Positions 1-5,609 of a stretch of DNA of 6,441 bases are shown piece by piece. A model generated the notes under the pieces. That model was given only the letters and a program-made list of their open reading frames with translations, was not told the origin of the DNA and did no database searches. This DNA is from Carthagonibacter metallireducens (lineage in GTDB: Bacteria; Gemmatimonadota; Gemmatimonadetes; Palauibacterales; Palauibacteraceae), in the NCBI GenBank assembly GCA_023554445.1, contig JAMJQQ010000028.1:1-6441 (forward strand), written 5' to 3'. Every line of letters begins with the position of its first letter. The first letter of the stretch is position 1. A program made the position numbers and the translations under genes.

Positions 1-1071
1 GTGGACGAGTCTCACGTCTCCATCCCTCAGATCGGCGCGATGTACAAGGGCGACCGCAGTCGAAAGCTGACCCTCGTGGAGCACGGCTTCCGCCTTCCGT
101 CCGCGCTCGACAACCGGCCGCTGGAATTCGACGAATGGGAGGAGCTCGTTCCGGCGGCCATCTTCCTCAGTGCGACGCCGGCGGACTACGAGCTGCGCAA
201 ATCTGGAGGGATCGTGACCGAGCAGCTGGTACGGCCGACGGGCCTGCTCGATCCGAGGGTGGAGATCCGCCCGGTCGCGACGCAGGTGGACGACCTGCTC
301 GAGGAGATCCGGGAGCGGACGGGTCGCCGGGAACGGGTGCTGGTGACGACGCTGACGAAGCGGATGGCCGAAGACCTCACGGAATTCCTCGCGGCCCGGG
401 GCGTGCGGGTGCGATACATGCACAGCGACATCGACTCGATCGAGCGGGTGGAGATCCTCCGGGATCTTCGTCTCGGCAGCTTCGACGTGCTGGTCGGGAT
501 CAACCTGCTGCGAGAGGGGCTCGATCTGCCCGAAGTCTCGCTGGTGGCGATTCTCGATGCGGACAAGGAGGGATTCCTGCGCTCGGAGACCTCTCTCGTT
601 CAGACCATCGGTCGCGCCGCGCGGAACCTGAATGGAACCGCGATCCTTTATGCGGACCGGATCACGGGCTCCATGGAGCGGGCGATCGAAGAGACGAATC
701 GGCGCCGCGAGGTCCAGGCCCGATACAACGAGGAGCATGGAATCACGCCGCAGTCGATCCGGAAGTCGATCAGCGAGATCCGGTTCACGACCGCCGTTGC
801 CGATGCTCGAACGGTGGAGTCGGAGGAGCCGAGCGAAACTCGTGCGGTCGCGGAGTCGGAGGAGGACTACGAGGCGCGGGATCCCGCGGTCCTGATTCGG
901 AGAATAGAGGCGGAGATGCGTGAGGCGGCCGAGCAACTCGACTTCGAGCGAGCCGCTCGGCTTCGCGATCAGCTGTTCGACGTGAAGGCCCGAATGGAAA
1001 CGGGATCGGACGGCCGGGCAGGTCGAGGACGGCGTGGCAAGGCGGGGACCGGGAGGAGCGCGGGCCGGTGA
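1..1071 (+). CDS. uvrB: UvrABC system protein B (UvrB), C-terminal half, 5' truncated by window edge
   Basis: UvrB is the damage-verifying helicase-like subunit of nucleotide excision repair. It is loaded onto DNA by UvrA and recruits UvrC. The 356 residues visible begin at the Walker B/DEAD-like DESH (residues 2-5), so the GTG at base 1 is an internal valine codon. Compared with E. coli UvrB (673 aa), roughly the first half, including Walker A and the beta-hairpin, is missing. In order one sees motif III SATP (57-60), the family stretch RPTGLLDP (78-85), the second helicase domain with GINLLREGLDLPEVS (166-180), motif VI QTIGRAAR (201-208), YNEEHGITPQ (242-251), and a C-terminal UVR motif (about 296-331) that contacts UvrC. 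An acidic linker (about 262-295) precedes the UVR motif, and a Gly/Arg-rich basic tail of about 25 residues follows it. The stop codon overlaps the tsaE start. Identity is essentially certain. Confidence 0.98.
   Translation: MDESHVSIPQIGAMYKGDRSRKLTLVEHGFRLPSALDNRPLEFDEWEELVPAAIFLSATPADYELRKSGGIVTEQLVRPTGLLDPRVEIRPVATQVDDLLEEIRERTGRRERVLVTTLTKRMAEDLTEFLAARGVRVRYMHSDIDSIERVEILRDLRLGSFDVLVGINLLREGLDLPEVSLVAILDADKEGFLRSETSLVQTIGRAARNLNGTAILYADRITGSMERAIEETNRRREVQARYNEEHGITPQSIRKSISEIRFTTAVADARTVESEEPSETRAVAESEEDYEARDPAVLIRRIEAEMREAAEQLDFERAARLRDQLFDVKARMETGSDGRAGRGRRGKAGTGRSAGR
1052..1058 (+). promoter_or_regulatory. Shine-Dalgarno for tsaE inside uvrB
   Basis: A strong GGAGGAG lies 9 bases before the GTG at 1068, inside the last codons of uvrB. 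It supports this GTG as the tsaE start despite the 4-base overlap, and suggests tsaE can initiate efficiently on its own as well as by coupling. Confidence 0.7.
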
Positions 1072-1571
1072 CCGGGGCAACTGCACTCCGGGACCCGGCG
1101 AGCTTCGGCCCGGTGGATCTCGACGAGTCGGCTCTCGAATCCTGGGCTGCCGAGGTAGGGCGCGCGGCGATTCGCGCGGGCAGGTTCGTCTGTCTCTCCG
1201 GACCGCTGGGTGCCGGAAAGTCTACCTTCGTGAGGGCCGCCTGTCGCGCCGCAGGGGTCGAAGGCGCGATACCGAGTCCGACGTTCACCCTGGTGAACCG
1301 TCATCGGACCACCTCCGGAGAGATCATCTGGCACGCGGACCTCTACCGTCTCGAGTCGCCCGAGCTCCTGGTCGATGTGGGCTGGCCCGAGCTGGTGGAC
1401 AGCGATGCGGCCGTGTTCGTGGAGTGGGCGGAGCGTGCGGAGGACTGGCTGCCGGCCGACCGCTGGGAGGTCAGGCTGGACTTCGCCGACCGCCCCAACG
1501 AGCGGCGGGTCGAGATCAGGGCTTCGGGTGCGGGTGAACCGCCCCCGGCACCGACGGTCGATCCTTGCTGA
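1068..1571 (+). CDS. tsaE: tRNA threonylcarbamoyladenosine biosynthesis ATPase TsaE
   Basis: TsaE (YjeE family) is the cytoplasmic P-loop ATPase that works with TsaB and TsaD. It supports multiple-turnover transfer of threonylcarbamoyl to A37 of ANN-decoding tRNAs (t6A). The protein is 167 aa, normal for the family. Visible marks are Walker A GPLGAGKS (45-52), SPTFTL (70-75, the switch-like family motif), HADLYRL (89-95) and VEWAERAEDWLP (118-129), which corresponds to the conserved VEW-P segment. The last 15 or so residues are Gly/Pro/Ala-rich and probably disordered. They are encoded partly in the overlap with tsaB. The GTG start overlaps the uvrB stop (GTGA) and has a GGAGGAG 9 bases upstream. 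It sits inside a uvrB-tsaE-tsaB-rimI run, so co-transcription is very likely. Identity is secure from the motif set. Confidence 0.96.
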   Translation: MTGATALRDPASFGPVDLDESALESWAAEVGRAAIRAGRFVCLSGPLGAGKSTFVRAACRAAGVEGAIPSPTFTLVNRHRTTSGEIIWHADLYRLESPELLVDVGWPELVDSDAAVFVEWAERAEDWLPADRWEVRLDFADRPNERRVEIRASGAGEPPPAPTVDPC

Positions 1572-2269
1572 CCCTGGCGCTGGACACCAGCACATCGACC
1601 GGCAGCATAGCCCTCGGCGGGATTCCGACCGGGGCAGGGGAGAGCACGCTGGAAATGGCGCTTCCGGTGCAGGCCGTTCGCTCGGAATCGGTGCTTCCCG
1701 GGATCGACCGGCTCGTGAGTTCGGCGGGATGCCTGCCGACCGACATCTCGCGCGTCGTCGTCGCTTCCGGCCCCGGGTCCTTCACCGGAGTCCGAATCTC
1801 GGCTGCCCTGGCCAAGGGTATTCGGGCAGCCCTCGGGGCCGAGCTGCACGCCTGGTCGAGCCTGGCCGCGATCGCGGTCGGCTCGGGTGGCTCGGGTTCC
1901 GTCTGTGCCGCGATCGACGCACGACGGGGCCAGGTGTATGCGGCGGGATACGGGATCGCGAGGAATGGGGACGAGATCGTAGGCCTGGAACCGCTGTTCG
2001 GCCCGGTCGCAGAGCCGTTCGCGATAACGCTCGGCCGGCTTCGGCCCGCACGAACCTGGACGCTGGCCGCGGAGCTTCCCGAGAATCTCGAGCGTTCGGC
2101 GCGGAGTGCCGGGGTGCGGCGGCTCGAGCCCGAGGATCGCGAGTCCACCGCCGTGGCACTGCTTCGGCTGACGGCGAGCTTCCCTGACGCGGGAAGGGTC
2201 GCGGATCCGACCACCTGGGAGCCCGACTACGTGCGGGCATCGTCCGCCGAGCGGGAAGCCTCGCGGTGA
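1565..2269 (+). CDS. tsaB: tRNA threonylcarbamoyladenosine biosynthesis protein TsaB
   Basis: TsaB (YeaZ) is the inactive ASKHA-fold paralogue of TsaD. It dimerises with TsaD and forms the scaffold of the bacterial t6A synthase. The 234 residues start with the phosphate-1-like strand LTLALDTSTSTGSIAL (2-17). They carry the family hallmark SGPGSFTGVR (68-77), then AAIDARRGQVYAAGY (115-129) and a C-terminal PDYVRASSAE (220-229), matching the usual P-YVR/LR ending. Length is typical. The chosen TTG start lies inside the tsaE stop region (7-base overlap). It is the only start codon that places the first beta strand correctly, and no clear Shine-Dalgarno precedes it, so coupling to tsaE is inferred. 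The usual His of the HSE--LLP motif appears as Arg39 in RSESVLP. Function as TsaB is nevertheless very likely. Confidence 0.95.
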   Translation: MLTLALDTSTSTGSIALGGIPTGAGESTLEMALPVQAVRSESVLPGIDRLVSSAGCLPTDISRVVVASGPGSFTGVRISAALAKGIRAALGAELHAWSSLAAIAVGSGGSGSVCAAIDARRGQVYAAGYGIARNGDEIVGLEPLFGPVAEPFAITLGRLRPARTWTLAAELPENLERSARSAGVRRLEPEDRESTAVALLRLTASFPDAGRVADPTTWEPDYVRASSAEREASR

Positions 2270-2766
2270 GAGGATCGACCCGGCCGATCACAATTCGCTC
2301 GATGAGACCGGCGGACCTGGCCGACGTCATGCGAATCGAGCGGCAGTCGTTCACGATGCCCTGGCAGGAGACCACCTTCCGCGCGCTGATGCGGCGCCCG
2401 AGCGCCGCGCTGCTCACGGCCGTATCGTCCGTCAGGGACCCGGGCGGCGAATACGACGGGGGAGAGGTCGTCGGTTTCGCAGTTCTGTGGTTCGCCGCCG
2501 ACGAAGCGGAGCTCGGGGACCTGGCCGTGGATCCCGATCGGCGGGGCCGGGGGATCGGCACCCGGCTCCTCGAAGGCTCGATCGAGTTGGCCCGGAACCG
2601 GGGGGCGCACACGCTCTACCTCGAGGTCCGCGAGAGCAACGCCGTCGCGCGGGCACTGTACCTGAAGCGGGGCTTTCAAGTCGTGGGCCGACGCCCGGGC
2701 TACTACAGCGAGCCGCGCGAAGATGCGTGCGTGATGAGGCTCGACCTGCAGAATGACGCGCGTTGA
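2266..2766 (+). CDS. rimI: GNAT N-acetyltransferase, RimI family (ribosomal protein S18 alanine N-acetyltransferase-like)
   Basis: RimI acetylates the N-terminal alanine of ribosomal protein S18 in E. coli, using acetyl-CoA; homologues may act on other N-termini. The 166-aa protein has a complete GNAT fold signature. MRPADLADVMRIERQSF (13-29) is the N-terminal strand/helix and PW (32-33) follows. AELGDLAVDP (81-90) leads into the acetyl-CoA pyrophosphate loop RRGRGIG (92-98). LEVRESN (119-125) follows, with Glu120 at the position of the RimI general base, and LYLKRGF (131-137), with Tyr132 at the proposed general acid. The ending YYSEPREDACVMRLDL resembles canonical RimI. A charged/glycine-rich loop at about 54-67 makes it slightly longer than E. 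coli RimI. The GTG start overlaps the tsaB stop (GTGA), and a weak GGGAAG precedes it. Clustering with tsaB supports RimI over a generic GNAT, but the exact substrate is inferred. Confidence 0.9.
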   Translation: MRGSTRPITIRSMRPADLADVMRIERQSFTMPWQETTFRALMRRPSAALLTAVSSVRDPGGEYDGGEVVGFAVLWFAADEAELGDLAVDPDRRGRGIGTRLLEGSIELARNRGAHTLYLEVRESNAVARALYLKRGFQVVGRRPGYYSEPREDACVMRLDLQNDAR

Positions 2767-2792
2767 CAGTGCTCCGAAACCGCGTCTAGGTT
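2763..2792 (+). promoter_or_regulatory. Candidate sigma70-type promoter for ssb
   Basis: A perfect -35 hexamer TTGACA (2763-2768) contains the rimI stop codon TGA. A -10-like TAGGTT (2787-2792) follows with an 18-base spacer, keeping the most conserved first T, A and final T. This is the best promoter match I noticed in the window, and it lies in the only gap between the repair/t6A cluster and ssb. Predicted transcription would start near base 2800, leaving a leader of about 90 bases. Not tested; the -10 is only 3 of 6. Confidence 0.5.
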
Positions 2793-2889
2793 GACTCTGG
2801 ATGCCCGGCGAAGTGGCTGGCGGCACTCACTGCGCGCGCCTGGCGTGTCGTGCGCAACTTGATTCGTCACATATGAATACGAGGATTTC
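2767..2889 (+). other. Intergenic region rimI-ssb (ssb leader)
   Basis: This gap of 123 bases holds the downstream part of the candidate promoter and then a GC-rich leader with only weak short inverted repeats (for example TGCGC near 2830 and GCGCA near 2851). It ends in a locally AT-rich stretch (about 2858-2889) around the ssb start, which should keep the initiation site unstructured. No rho-independent terminator for the upstream cluster is visible, so read-through from rimI into ssb is possible. Confidence 0.6.
2881..2885 (+). promoter_or_regulatory. Shine-Dalgarno for ssb
   Basis: GAGGA sits 4 bases before the ATG at 2890 in a locally AT-rich context. It fixes the ssb start. Confidence 0.65.
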
Positions 2890-3363
2890 ATGTCGCGTTC
2901 TTTGAACCGCGTACAGATCATCGGAAACCTGGGGGCCGACCCCGAGCTCCGTACGACGACCGGCGGCGCGAGAGTTGCCACACTTTCGGTGGCCACGAGT
3001 CGCCGCTGGACGGACAGGCAGGGTCAGCCGCAGGAGAAGACCGAGTGGCACCGGGTCATCTTCTGGGAGAAGCTCGCCGAGCTCGCAGAGCGGTACCTGA
3101 AGAAAGGGGACCGGGTCTACGTCGAGGGCTCGATCGAGTACCGGCAGTACGAGGACAGGGAAGGCCAGACCCGGTACATCACGGAGATTCGAGGGCGAGA
3201 GATAATCATGCTCGGTGGACGCGGCGAGGGAGCGGATTTCGGATCTCCGACTGCCGGCTCGCGTGACACGGAGCATGGCAAGAGCCAGGGCGCCAAGGAC
3301 GACTACGAGGAGTTCTCGAACGAGTCGCTGACGCCCGCGGGTGACGACGACCTGCCCTTCTGA
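2890..3363 (+). CDS. ssb: Single-stranded DNA-binding protein SSB
   Basis: SSB coats single-stranded DNA during replication, recombination and repair, and recruits partner proteins through its acidic tip. The 157-aa protein has an N-terminal OB-fold: SLNRVQIIGNLGADPELR (4-21), ATLSVATSRRW (30-40), TEWHRVIFWEKLAE (51-64) and YLKKGDRVYVEGSIEYR (69-85). Trp40, Trp53, Phe58 and Trp59 lie at or near positions where family members stack on bases. A short hydrophilic linker of about 45 residues follows. The terminal DDDLPF (152-157) is the canonical interaction motif. The ATG start has a good Shine-Dalgarno and a candidate promoter upstream. The stop TGA is part of the TGAGGAG that serves as ribosome binding site for the next gene. 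It is not flanked by rpsF/rpsR, the frequent arrangement in many bacteria. Identity is secure; whether it is the only SSB in the genome cannot be seen. Confidence 0.97.
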   Translation: MSRSLNRVQIIGNLGADPELRTTTGGARVATLSVATSRRWTDRQGQPQEKTEWHRVIFWEKLAELAERYLKKGDRVYVEGSIEYRQYEDREGQTRYITEIRGREIIMLGGRGEGADFGSPTAGSRDTEHGKSQGAKDDYEEFSNESLTPAGDDDLPF

Positions 3364-3367
3364 GGAG
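3363..3367 (+). promoter_or_regulatory. Shine-Dalgarno of the LysM gene, overlapping the ssb stop
   Basis: AGGAG begins on the last base of the ssb stop codon and lies 6 bases before the ATG at 3374. It selects that ATG over the in-frame GTG at 3341, which is inside ssb and would put 11 non-signal residues before the signal peptide. Confidence 0.7.
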
Positions 3368-3373
3368 CGGCGG

Positions 3374-4495
3374 ATGAACAGGATGGCACGCACGACGGCT
3401 CTCGTCGCCGGGGCGATGGTGCTGGCTCTCGGTGGAGTGCGGTCCGCAGGGGCCCAGGAGGCCGGGGATGCCTCTCGCACTCCCCACGAAGTTCGCCGGG
3501 GCGAGACGCTCTGGGAAATATCCGCACGCTATCTTCGCAACCCGTACCGCTGGCCCGACATCTACGAATTGAATCGCGATGTCGTGCAGGATCCTCACTG
3601 GATCTTCCCGGGCGAACGTCTTCGGATGCCGGGTGATGCCGCCGCTGTCGTTTCGAGCCGCGGCTACGACGAAGCACGACCCGCAACCGGATACCGAACC
3701 GGCCGGCCGGCGCCGGCTACCGATCTGTCCGGCACCGTGTTCGGCACCCGAAGTGATCAGCTGCTGTCTCTCTCATCGCTGCAGCTGGACGACGACGCGC
3801 GGCCCGCGGTAGTGAGCGTCAGCGACTTCTTCCAGGCCAGCCTCCTCGTCGATCCGTCCGAGTCCGGCCCGATGGGTCGCACGGTACGGGTAATCGAGGA
3901 GAATCCGCTCGACCTGAATCTCCCCCCTTCCGCGCGCTTGCACCAGGATGTCGTCGTGCACCTCGCGGGGATGCAGACGGCACCGGGCGATCTGCTCCAG
4001 TCGGTCCGGTGGGGCCGCGATATCAATCCGTTCGGCCAGGTGCTGGAATCGAAGGCACTGTTGCTGGTGACCCGCACGGATGCCGACAGCGCTCGTGCTC
4101 GCGTCGTCGATGTGTACGGCGACTACCGGGTGGGCGATCCGGTGACCCGGGCCGCCGACTTCTTCGTCGATCCGGAGCTCGAGCACGCCGAGTCGGGCGA
4201 GGTTCTCAACGGCAGGATTATCGCATTCGCGGTCGAGAATCAGACCGTTCTCGACCTGTACGACGAGGTCTTTCTGGACCTGGGCCTGCGAGCCGGCGTG
4301 AAGATCGGTGATGAATTCCTCGTCTTTTCGCACCTCGAGCCCTCGCCTGCTCTCGCGGAACCGGAGGACGCGCTGTGCGTACTTCGGATCGTTCGAGTGA
4401 CCGGGAACACCTCTACGGCCGTCGTGCACAAGGTCCGGGATCCGGGCACGCGAGAGGGCAATCCGGTGCGTCTCTCGCGCCGACTCTCAGGCTGA
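3374..4495 (+). CDS. Secreted LysM-domain protein with two tandem C-terminal modules
   Basis: This 373-aa exported protein probably binds peptidoglycan in the periplasm; no enzymatic domain is recognised. Residues 1-27 form a Sec signal peptide: basic MNRMAR, a hydrophobic core, and AGA before Gln28 as a type I cleavage site. There is no lipobox Cys. One LysM domain spans about 38-86 (HEVRRGETLWEISARYL, WPDIYELN, and a closing IFPGERLRMP). The NPYRWPDIYELN style is common in periplasmic LysM proteins. A Pro/Arg/Ala/Thr-rich linker (about 87-125) leads to a beta-rich region that I read as two diverged repeats, about 149-259 and 260-370. They share DFF, ESG, a GR pair, EN--LDL, a GD and GD/NPV at equivalent places. 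The gene follows ssb by 10 bp, so it is probably co-transcribed with it. A structural or regulatory wall-associated role is inferred from the domain and from nearby tolQR. The precise function is unknown. Confidence 0.88.
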   Translation: MNRMARTTALVAGAMVLALGGVRSAGAQEAGDASRTPHEVRRGETLWEISARYLRNPYRWPDIYELNRDVVQDPHWIFPGERLRMPGDAAAVVSSRGYDEARPATGYRTGRPAPATDLSGTVFGTRSDQLLSLSSLQLDDDARPAVVSVSDFFQASLLVDPSESGPMGRTVRVIEENPLDLNLPPSARLHQDVVVHLAGMQTAPGDLLQSVRWGRDINPFGQVLESKALLLVTRTDADSARARVVDVYGDYRVGDPVTRAADFFVDPELEHAESGEVLNGRIIAFAVENQTVLDLYDEVFLDLGLRAGVKIGDEFLVFSHLEPSPALAEPEDALCVLRIVRVTGNTSTAVVHKVRDPGTREGNPVRLSRRLSG

Positions 4496-4647
4496 AGAAC
4501 GTCCTTTCCCCCTCCAACGGATCCCGGTAGCTTCGGATCGAAATCCCGGCCGCCGGGGTGAGTCGGGTCCACCGATCGGACCTTTCCCATGTTCGGCTTC
4601 GAGCCGTCTCAGCGGTACGAATCGTTTAACCAGGACAGGAGTGCATC
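4496..4647 (+). other. Intergenic region LysM gene-epimerase
   Basis: These 152 bases hold no ORF with coding character. They contain two short perfect hairpins: CCCGG-CCG-CCGGG (4545-4557) and CGGCT-TCG-AGCCG (4594-4606). Neither is followed by a T tract, so neither is a convincing intrinsic terminator. There is also a direct repeat CGGATC (4519-4524 and 4534-4539). A pyrimidine-rich run (about 4501-4515) follows the LysM stop. I find no good -35/-10 pair; a promoter for the epimerase-tolQR unit is expected here but not demonstrable by eye. Confidence 0.5.
4637..4641 (+). promoter_or_regulatory. Shine-Dalgarno for the epimerase gene
   Basis: AGGAG lies 6 bases before the GTG at 4648. It supports that GTG as the start, just ahead of the Rossmann first strand. 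Confidence 0.65.
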
Positions 4648-5598
4648 GTGAGCGGATCTCCGCGGGTCCTCGTCACCGGGGGAGCCGGATTCATCGGGTC
4701 CCACGTCTGCCAGACCTACAGGGACGCGGGTTGGGAAGTTACGGCTCTCGACGACCTCAGCACGGGTCGCCGGTCGAATCTCCCCGACGGCGTGGTGCTG
4801 GTCGAGGAGGACATTCGATCGGAAGCCGCCGCCGACCTCGTCCGGGGCGGCCGCTTCGATCTGGTCAATCACCATGCCGCGCAGATCGACGTCCGAGTCT
4901 CGGTCGCCCGGCCGAGACACGACGCCTCGATCAACATCGATGGACTGCTCAACCTGCTCGAAGCCGCCCGGGACGGGCAGGTGCCTCGATTCCTGTTCGT
5001 CTCGTCTGGAGGAGCGATCTACGGCGAGTCCGGAGAGATCCCCTCTCCGGAAGCGACCCTCAAGGCGCCGCTGTCGGGATACGGGGTGAGCAAGCTGTCC
5101 GGGGAGCACTACCTGTTCACTTTCCGGAAGCTGTTCGGAATGGAGGGCGCCTCGCTCCGGTATTCGAACGTATACGGCCCGCGGCAGGATCCGAACGGTG
5201 AAGCGGGGGTAGTTGCCGTCTTCAGCAGCCGACTTCTCGAGGGGGAGCCTCTGACCATCTACGGCGACGGAATGCAGACTCGTGATTACGTCTATGCCGG
5301 CGACGTGGCCCGGGCGAATCTGCTGCTCACCACCACGCCGCTTCCCGATCCGGTGTCAGTGGACGATGTCGCCTTCAACGTGGCGACGGGAGAGGAGACT
5401 TCGGTCGTGAAGCTCGCCGAGACGCTCTTGAAGGCGGCCGGGAGGGACGTGGAGTTGCAGCATGCCCCACCCCGTAAAGGCGAGGTCCTGCGCAGCTGTC
5501 TGCGGACCGAGAAACTGCGGGCCCTCGGTTGGGCTCCCGAGGTCTCGCTGGAGCAGGGGCTCGGCAACACCTACCAGCACATCGCGCAAGAGATCTGA
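4648..5598 (+). CDS. NAD-dependent epimerase/dehydratase, GalE-like extended SDR
   Basis: This is a cytoplasmic nucleotide-sugar enzyme of the extended short-chain dehydrogenase family, most like UDP-glucose/UDP-N-acetylglucosamine 4-epimerases. Such enzymes oxidise C4 of the sugar with bound NAD+ and re-reduce it on the other face. The 316 residues show the dinucleotide-binding TGGAGFIGSH (10-19) and the acidic DDLSTG (35-40) typical of NAD preference. Also present are NHHAAQ (74-79, in place of the usual HLAA), SSGGAIYGE (119-127) and the catalytic YGVSK with Tyr145 and Lys149. RYSNVYGPRQDP (171-182), IYGDG-Q-RDYVY (204-216) and FNVATGEETSV (243-253) follow. Length matches bacterial and archaeal GalE-like enzymes. 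The product could feed lipopolysaccharide, capsule or glycan synthesis. Substrate cannot be fixed from sequence, so no symbol is given. Its stop TGA is fused to the Shine-Dalgarno of tolQ 11 bases before that start, implying co-transcription with tolQR. Confidence 0.9.
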   Translation: MSGSPRVLVTGGAGFIGSHVCQTYRDAGWEVTALDDLSTGRRSNLPDGVVLVEEDIRSEAAADLVRGGRFDLVNHHAAQIDVRVSVARPRHDASINIDGLLNLLEAARDGQVPRFLFVSSGGAIYGESGEIPSPEATLKAPLSGYGVSKLSGEHYLFTFRKLFGMEGASLRYSNVYGPRQDPNGEAGVVAVFSSRLLEGEPLTIYGDGMQTRDYVYAGDVARANLLLTTTPLPDPVSVDDVAFNVATGEETSVVKLAETLLKAAGRDVELQHAPPRKGEVLRSCLRTEKLRALGWAPEVSLEQGLGNTYQHIAQEI

Positions 5599-5602
5599 GG
5601 AA
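5597..5602 (+). promoter_or_regulatory. Shine-Dalgarno of tolQ, overlapping the epimerase stop
   Basis: GAGGAA starts within the stop codon TGA (5596-5598) and lies 7 bases before the ATG at 5610. It supports that start over the in-frame GTG at 5529, which is inside the epimerase gene. Confidence 0.6.
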
Positions 5603-5609
5603 TCACTCG

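Noticed and set aside
1..3. GTG at base 1 as the true start of a 356-aa gene
   Set aside because: It is the valine before DESH in the middle of UvrB. The missing N-terminal half, including Walker A, must lie upstream of the window.
1516..2214. Minus-strand open frame opposite tsaB (232 codons)
   Set aside because: Low-complexity Ser/Arg/Ala-rich translation opposite a well-conserved TsaB. Treated as an artefact of composition.
2791..2796. Second -35-like TTGACT upstream of ssb
   Set aside because: No -10-like hexamer at 16-18 bases downstream. It overlaps the proposed -10 of the better candidate.
3341..3373. Upstream GTG start for the LysM protein
   Set aside because: It lies inside ssb, has no suitable ribosome binding site, and adds residues before a good signal peptide. 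ATG at 3374 with AGGAG fits better.
2827..3480. Long minus-strand open frame opposite ssb (217 codons)
   Set aside because: Antisense open frames are expected in GC-rich coding DNA. The translation is Arg/Ser/Pro-rich without recognisable domains, and the plus strand encodes a clear SSB.
3773..4429. Minus-strand open frame opposite the LysM gene (218 codons)
   Set aside because: Shadow of the plus-strand codon pattern. No family resemblance, and the plus strand carries a signal peptide, a LysM domain and the internal repeats.
4594..4606. Hairpin as an intrinsic terminator of the LysM gene
   Set aside because: The stem is only 5 bp and is followed by TCTCAGC rather than a T run. It is also about 100 bases after the stop.
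5529..5609. Upstream GTG start for tolQ inside the epimerase gene
   Set aside because: The extra 27 residues are an out-of-frame reading of the conserved epimerase C-terminus and do not resemble TolQ.
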